NCBI GenBank assembly: GCA_937923355.1
Contig: CALAIO010000258.1
Coordinates: 1 to 10,377 of the forward strand
From: an uncultured Rhizobiaceae group bacterium
GTDB taxonomy: Bacteria; Pseudomonadota; Alphaproteobacteria; Rhizobiales; Rhizobiaceae
Reading direction: 5' to 3'
DNA: 10,377 bases
Below are positions 6,341 to 10,377 of the stretch, piece by piece; the first letter of the stretch is position 1, and each line of letters starts with the position of its first letter. The position numbers and the translations under genes were made by a program. A model generated the notes under the pieces. It was not told the DNA's origin and searched no databases. It saw only the letters and a list, made by a program, of their open reading frames with translations.

Positions 6341-6553
6341 CTAGTATTTGAAAGCGTACCCAACGACCGCATGCGCAGTTTGTTTGGCTTCTTTCCAAAT
6401 GGATTCAGGAAATTTCTTCCCTGTTAACTTTGCAAAACCCAGTGCAACCAATGCAACAAACATAAGCAAGGCAACGAGTGCATTGCGAAGGACAGTCTCG
6501 CCCATTGTTGCGCTGTGCGCTGGAGTTGTTCTCTCAAAATCAGTTACTGACAT
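6341..6553 (-). CDS. pufQ: PufQ-like small membrane protein
   Basis: A 70-residue protein with one membrane segment (about 23-42), a polar N-terminus and a C-terminal helix-like part ending PESIWKEAKQTAHAVVGYAFKY. Length, topology and its place between bchZ and pufB match PufQ, which in Rhodobacter is thought to assist bacteriochlorophyll synthesis or delivery to pigment-protein complexes. Sequence similarity to the Rhodobacter protein is weak to my eye, limited to the membrane span and a loose W-x-EA pattern, so the name rests mostly on position. A strong AGGAGG ribosome site (6561-6566) lies seven bases upstream, showing that it is a real, well-translated gene. It could instead be an unrelated small assembly protein filling the same slot. 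Confidence 0.65.
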   Translation of the reverse strand: MSVTDFERTTPAHSATMGETVLRNALVALLMFVALVALGFAKLTGKKFPESIWKEAKQTAHAVVGYAFKY

Positions 6554-6592
6554 TTGTATTCCTCCTGATTGAATTCTTGATTAGAAAAGCCA

Positions 6593-8053
6593 TCACGCGA
6601 CCTTTCTAGAAATTGTATTGCTTGAAGCCATGACGCGATCAGCGGTGACGCGTTCTTCGCCCTTTTCAAAAGCATCTTGCTCAACCTTGTCCCGCAAGGT
6701 TTTTGCAGCCGAGATACGAACGAGAATAGGCTCTTTGTCGATGACTTCATCGAGTTTGACGCGCGCATCACTATCCCAAGGCAAGGTATTTTTTGCCTGT
6801 GCCGGGGAAGCTTCCGCTGTTGCGTCCATCTGGCTTTGAAGCGGCAAGATATTGAACAGCACATCAAAGAGTGAGTTACAGATTTCCTGTATTAGATAGC
6901 TTGCACCCGAATAGCCCATGAATGGCGTCCCGATGTGTCTTCTAATCGCTGCACCTGGAAATGATGCGGGCATAAAGGTTGACCGTGAGCCCTGATCTGC
7001 CAAGTACATGCGCTCATTATAAGAACCAAAAACGATCATCGGTGCTTTTTCAGCCAGTAAATCTTGCACTTCCTGATTGTCTGTTTTCTTTCCTGCAACG
7101 CGTGAAACTGCGAAGCTACATGGCATGCCCATTTCTTCCTCAAGAAAGTTTTTCATGCCTCGAGCGTAAGTATCATTTGCAACGATCGCAAAGCTCACTG
7201 TACCCAAGAAGTCCTGAGTAACCGATCGCCACAAATCCCACATTGGTTTTAATGTTGTGTGCTTTTCCTGCTCGATGAACGGTTCAGGATCCAGTCCCAA
7301 CATATCTCCCAGTTTTCTCAGGAAAGCCGTTGTAGAATGAATACCCATGGGCGCTTGTAAATATGGTCTGTCGAGTGCTTCGCAAAGCAGTCTGCCAAAC
7401 TCACGATACATACAAACATTGGCTTCTGCTTGTGGTAGTTTATTGATATCAGCCAAGTGAGAACCGAGCGGGAATGTCATATTCACCTCGGCACCAATGC
7501 CTTCTATCAGTCGGCGTACCTCGGCCAGATCAGACGGCATGTTAAATGTGCCATACATTGGGCCAATAATATTGACCTTGGGTTTTTCGCCTTCCTTACG
7601 CTCCTTAAGGGCAGGTACTCTGCCCTTCTTTGGACCAAACTCAGTCCAGAGCCACTTGAGGGCGCGATCAGCAGATTGCCACTGATCTTCATCGATTGTG
7701 CGGGGAAGGAAACGCTGAACATTAGCGCCTTCTGGTGTTACACCACCGCCAATCATTTCTGCAATGGAACCAGTGACTACCACGGCGGGAAGATCAGGAT
7801 CGAGTGTTTTGCGAGAACGTCGCATGGCACCCTCTGTACCGTGTTGGCCAAGTTCTTCTTCTCCAAGACCCGTCACTACGATGGGAAGCTCATGAGGGGG
7901 TAAGGCATCCGTATAGTGAAGGACCGAAGTCACTGGTAAGTTTTCGCAACCAACCGGACCATCGATGATTACCTGCAATCCCTTGATTGCGGTAAAGGCA
8001 TAAACGGAACCCCAGTAGCCACCAGCGCGGTCGTGATCAAGTATCAATGTCAT
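6593..8053 (-). CDS. bchZ: Chlorophyllide a reductase subunit Z
   Basis: A 486-residue, nitrogenase-like subunit (NifK/BchB type). With BchY it forms the catalytic component that, driven by the ATP-dependent BchX, reduces the C7-C8 bond of ring B in chlorophyllide a on the way to bacteriochlorophyll a. The N-terminus [20 protein letters not shown] and the cluster ligand Cys36 in [10 protein letters not shown] (Cys35 in Rhodobacter capsulatus) are present, as are [10 protein letters not shown] and [12 protein letters not shown]. Length is normal for the family. Its ATG overlaps the bchY stop in an ATGA arrangement, implying coupled translation and equal amounts of the two partners. It is followed after 39 bases by pufQ, so pigment enzyme and core-complex genes share a transcript, as in other purple bacteria. 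Confidence 0.98.
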   Translation of the reverse strand: MTLILDHDRAGGYWGSVYAFTAIKGLQVIIDGPVGCENLPVTSVLHYTDALPPHELPIVVTGLGEEELGQHGTEGAMRRSRKTLDPDLPAVVVTGSIAEMIGGGVTPEGANVQRFLPRTIDEDQWQSADRALKWLWTEFGPKKGRVPALKERKEGEKPKVNIIGPMYGTFNMPSDLAEVRRLIEGIGAEVNMTFPLGSHLADINKLPQAEANVCMYREFGRLLCEALDRPYLQAPMGIHSTTAFLRKLGDMLGLDPEPFIEQEKHTTLKPMWDLWRSVTQDFLGTVSFAIVANDTYARGMKNFLEEEMGMPCSFAVSRVAGKKTDNQEVQDLLAEKAPMIVFGSYNERMYLADQGSRSTFMPASFPGAAIRRHIGTPFMGYSGASYLIQEICNSLFDVLFNILPLQSQMDATAEASPAQAKNTLPWDSDARVKLDEVIDKEPILVRISAAKTLRDKVEQDAFEKGEERVTADRVMASSNTISRKVA

Positions 8054-9624
8054 GATCCAACGGCCTCCCCTGAGTCTACTGCATTAGCTGCGCGCGCCGC
8101 TTTGGCTGCATATTTCTTTTTAAATTGTGGGCGATCTTCTGGCATTTTTTCCCATACGCCTGCGGTATAGCCTGTACCAACGCCTTCAAAAAACTCTGTC
8201 ATCGTTTCAAAACGAGACTTGTTTGCCATGGCTGTGTTAATCACTGTCGCCAGAGAGCCCGCGCCTGCTGGTCCCATCAAAGGACGCGCAGAAATCAGAT
8301 TGGTGAAGTAAAGTGCCGGAATGCCTTTTTCCTTGGCTTTTTGAACAACAGGCGTTGTTCCTATGGCAAGGTCGGGATCAAACTCTTCCATTGCCGCGCA
8401 ATCATCTTCAAGGGAAGCACGGAATTTGACATGTACGCCTTTTGATTCAAGCCAGACACGATCATCTTCTGACCAACGCGTTGCAGGACAAGCTGTGCCG
8501 ACATAACGAACATCAGCGCCACTCTCAATCAACAAGCGTGCAACCAGCAATTCAGAACCTTCATAGCCTGAAAGCGTGATACGACCGTTGATGGGGGTTG
8601 CAGATAAAACTTCCCTTATTGCTGGCAAGAACATGTTCTTTGCCTTGGAAATATCAGCTTCGCTGACGTTACAGCTCTCGCCAATTTTTTGTAGCCAAGC
8701 TTCAGTCCCATCAACACCAACAGGGGCAGAACCAACAACTTTTTTGCCAATCGCCTCAAACTGACGAACTGATGCAGTGTAGAAAGGGTGGATTGCAGCA
8801 ACTGCACCACAATCAAGTGCTGAATAAAGCTCGCGCCACTCACGTGTTGGCACAACGGTTCCCGCTTCAAGTCCCATCGGCTCCAGCATGGCGCCAATAC
8901 CCATTGGATCAGCAGGGAACATTTCACCCAACATGGTAATGCGTGGCTTACCACTTGCAGACTTGTTTTCAGGTGCTTGAACAGGGCCTGCTGCAACTTC
9001 GTCACGAGCGTATTTTAACATAGCGCCTGCAAGAACATCTTTAGCTTCTGCATGCGTAGGAATGCCAAACCCTGGAACGTCAATTCCGACAATGCGAACA
9101 CCATCAATCGACTTTGGCAGCATTTGCAGCGGGACGCCTGATGCGGTTGGTACGCAAAGGCTTGTGACTACGATGCAATCATATTTTGCAGGGTCAGCCA
9201 TTTCATGAACAGCATCACGAATGTCTTCGTATAGCTTGCCTGTTACCAAGCTTTCGCTATCAAATGGCACATAGCCAACGGTGCGACGTGCACCATAAAA
9301 ATGCGATGTGAACGTCAATCCATAAACGCAACAGGCGGAACCTGAGAGAATGGTTGCCGTACGTTTCATACGCAGCCCTACTCTTAAAGAGCCAAAGGCT
9401 GGGCACATGCTTTGGGGTTGGTCGTGCGGGCCTTGCGGATAATCTTCGGCGTATTGACCGAGAATTTCCGATTTGCCAGCTTTCTTTGCTGCAGCCATCA
9501 TCTGATCGGCACCTGCATGACAACCCATGCCGTCACCATGGGATTCTTGCCCCTCTGGTGCTAGCACGACTTCGCTTTCAGCTTCAGCTGAACGGTCGTC
9601 GATATGGTTTAGGTCTTCAATCAT
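8050..9624 (-). CDS. bchY: Chlorophyllide a reductase subunit Y
   Basis: A 524-residue, NifD/BchN-type subunit, partner of BchZ in chlorophyllide a reductase. Three cysteines match the [4Fe-4S] ligands known from Rhodobacter capsulatus (Cys62, 87, 145) with exactly the same spacing: Cys74 in [14 protein letters not shown], Cys99 in [19 protein letters not shown] and Cys157 in [11 protein letters not shown]. The fourth ligand comes from BchZ Cys36. The N-terminus is about 12 residues longer than the Rhodobacter protein and rich in acidic residues. The start ATG lies seven bases after the bchX stop with no recognisable ribosome site, so translation may depend on reinitiation after bchX. It overlaps bchZ by four bases. 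Confidence 0.98.
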   Translation of the reverse strand: MIEDLNHIDDRSAEAESEVVLAPEGQESHGDGMGCHAGADQMMAAAKKAGKSEILGQYAEDYPQGPHDQPQSMCPAFGSLRVGLRMKRTATILSGSACCVYGLTFTSHFYGARRTVGYVPFDSESLVTGKLYEDIRDAVHEMADPAKYDCIVVTSLCVPTASGVPLQMLPKSIDGVRIVGIDVPGFGIPTHAEAKDVLAGAMLKYARDEVAAGPVQAPENKSASGKPRITMLGEMFPADPMGIGAMLEPMGLEAGTVVPTREWRELYSALDCGAVAAIHPFYTASVRQFEAIGKKVVGSAPVGVDGTEAWLQKIGESCNVSEADISKAKNMFLPAIREVLSATPINGRITLSGYEGSELLVARLLIESGADVRYVGTACPATRWSEDDRVWLESKGVHVKFRASLEDDCAAMEEFDPDLAIGTTPVVQKAKEKGIPALYFTNLISARPLMGPAGAGSLATVINTAMANKSRFETMTEFFEGVGTGYTAGVWEKMPEDRPQFKKKYAAKAARAANAVDSGEAVGS

Positions 9625-9631
9625 CTATGGC

Positions 9632-10225
9632 TCACACGTTGTCGTAAACAACTTCTAGGGATTCTTTTGTAATGATGGATGGGTCGCACATGTCTTCAGG
9701 TTGTGCAGGCTCAAGCACCCAATCAGCTCCGGTCTCATCAGCCGAGAACAGTCCTAATAAACCGTCTTGATCTAAAGGCGTTGGCTGACGTGGCGGTGCT
9801 GTCATCATGTTCTGCGCAAGGCCTGAGAACATTGGTCCCCAACGACTGTCAGGATCACCGACAATCTGGTAATTCGCAGATTTACGACGGATATCTTCAT
9901 CTTGTGGGATTGCAGCCAGGACAGGAATATTAACAGCCTTGGCAAATGCGGCGGCCTCGCCAGTGCCATCATCTTTATTTATCAGCATACCGGCAACACC
10001 AACATTGCCACCAAGTTTGCGGAAATATTCTACTGCAGAACAAACATTGTTTGCCACATAAAGTGACTGCAGGTCATTTGAGCCAACGACGATTACTTTC
10101 TGGCACATGTCACGTGCAATCGGCAGGCCGAAACCACCGCAGACTACGTCGCCCAAAAAGTCGAGTAGAACGTAATCAAAATCCCATTCATGAAAGCCCA
10201 ATTTTTCGAGCAATTCAAAACCATG
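9632..10225 (-). CDS. bchX: Chlorophyllide a reductase iron protein subunit X, 5' part missing
   Basis: This is the C-terminal 197 codons of BchX, the NifH/BchL-like ATPase that passes electrons from its [4Fe-4S] cluster to BchYZ. It reads HGFELLEKLGFHEWDFDYVL, then FLGDVVCGGFGLP with one of the two cluster cysteines, and NDLQSLYVANNVCSAVEYF. Compared with a full protein of about 330 residues, some 130-140 are missing, including the P-loop GKGGIGKS and the first cluster cysteine (CGGRG region). Going upstream, homology stops at His (10223-10225): where related proteins have roughly GII, the frame here reads nonsense and meets a TGA at 10253-10255. So the gene is cut inside the window, not at its edge. 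The TTG at 10213 is not a real start. The break coincides with foreign-looking DNA, suggesting a chimeric join. Confidence 0.95.
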   Translation of the reverse strand, partial: HGFELLEKLGFHEWDFDYVLLDFLGDVVCGGFGLPIARDMCQKVIVVGSNDLQSLYVANNVCSAVEYFRKLGGNVGVAGMLINKDDGTGEAAAFAKAVNIPVLAAIPQDEDIRRKSANYQIVGDPDSRWGPMFSGLAQNMMTAPPRQPTPLDQDGLLGLFSADETGADWVLEPAQPEDMCDPSIITKESLEVVYDNV

Positions 10226-10377
10226 GCAGAGGCTATAGAACTTATAAAAGACTCAAGAGACATTTGTTCAAAAGGAAACATTCGACTACACAAATTTGTG
10301 TGCAATGAAAGAGAAGTGCTTGCTTCAGTTCCAACCAGTGAAAGAAGTGAAAGTGTAAAAAGTATAGATTTGTTCAC
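10223..10377 (+). mobile_element. Fragment of a BEL/Pao-type LTR retrotransposon polyprotein (eukaryotic)
   Basis: The + strand is open for 51 codons to the window end. It reads MAEAIELIKDSRDIC, then SKGNIRLHKFVCNEREVL, then ASVPTSERSESVKSIDLF. I recognise this as the stretch just after the reverse-transcriptase YVDD region in animal BEL/Pao Pol proteins, where the pattern is roughly S-V-x-T-x-x-E-A-I-x-L, then G-x-x-R/N-L-x-K-F-x-S/C-N-x-x-x-V-L-x-x-I/V-P, then a charged stretch ending V-K-x-x-D-L. The base composition (A-rich, AAA/AGA codons) differs from the neighbouring genes. The segment is partial on both sides: no start, since the ATG at 10223 is probably chance, and it runs off the window. 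The identification comes from memory of the family, not a search. Confidence 0.72.

Noticed and set aside
7457..7903. 148-codon open frame antisense to bchZ
   Set aside because: Overlaps a certain gene, shows no family motif and no ribosome site; typical shadow frame.
8125..8445. 106-codon open frame antisense to bchY
   Set aside because: Overlaps a certain gene and has no recognisable domain; Cys/His-rich composition is what antisense of this coding sequence gives.
9632..10213. bchX starting at TTG 10213 as a complete short gene
   Set aside because: BchX homology continues upstream of this codon to 10225, and the P-loop and first cluster cysteine would be missing.
9946..10308. 120-codon rightward open frame spanning bchX and the join
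   Set aside because: Its first part is antisense to bchX and its last part is in a different frame from the retrotransposon-like reading; Arg/His-rich nonsense.
10144..10377. Leftward open frame running to the window edge over the join
   Set aside because: It spans the bacterial part in the wrong frame and the retrotransposon part in antisense; no recognisable protein, low-complexity Ser/Leu translation.

Overview
This window is part of a photosynthesis gene cluster of a purple, bacteriochlorophyll a-making bacterium, most likely an alphaproteobacterium. The evidence is the run of diagnostic genes (puhE, hemA, idi, pufM, pufL, pufA, pufB, a pufQ-like gene, bchZ, bchY, bchX) with intact cofactor-binding residues. 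By eye the base composition is close to even, lower in GC than textbook Rhodobacter; I did not compute it. I cannot name a genus.

Layout. Bases 35-2730 carry a rightward block: puhE (photosynthetic complex assembly), hemA (5-aminolevulinate synthase, first step of tetrapyrrole synthesis) and idi (isopentenyl-diphosphate isomerase, feeding carotenoid and phytyl synthesis). Bases 2702-3787 hold a divergent pair that is not core photosynthesis: a leftward isoprenylcysteine-methyltransferase-like membrane protein, whose end overlaps the end of idi, and a rightward small SCP2 lipid-carrier protein. A strong symmetric terminator (3810-3839) separates these from the leftward operon bchX-bchY-bchZ-pufQ-pufB-pufA-pufL-pufM (about 10225 down to 3861). 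That operon makes the chlorophyllide a reductase, the LH1 antenna polypeptides and the L and M reaction-centre subunits. No pufC or pufX follows pufM. RNA hairpins lie before pufB and between pufA and pufL, where they classically set the LH1 to reaction-centre ratio.

How the genes work together: HemA supplies ALA, BchXYZ reduces ring B of chlorophyllide a, Idi balances the isoprenoid pool, PufQ and PuhE assist delivery and assembly, and PufBA plus PufLM form the LH1-RC core complex.

The right edge is anomalous. bchX homology stops abruptly at about 10225, and bases 10226-10377 read on the + strand as an open frame that I recognise as part of a metazoan BEL/Pao retrotransposon polyprotein. 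This is probably a chimeric assembly or clone joining bacterial and animal DNA, not a true bacterial locus. No stretch over 300 bases lacks a gene. I saw no tRNA, rRNA, CRISPR array or insertion sequence.
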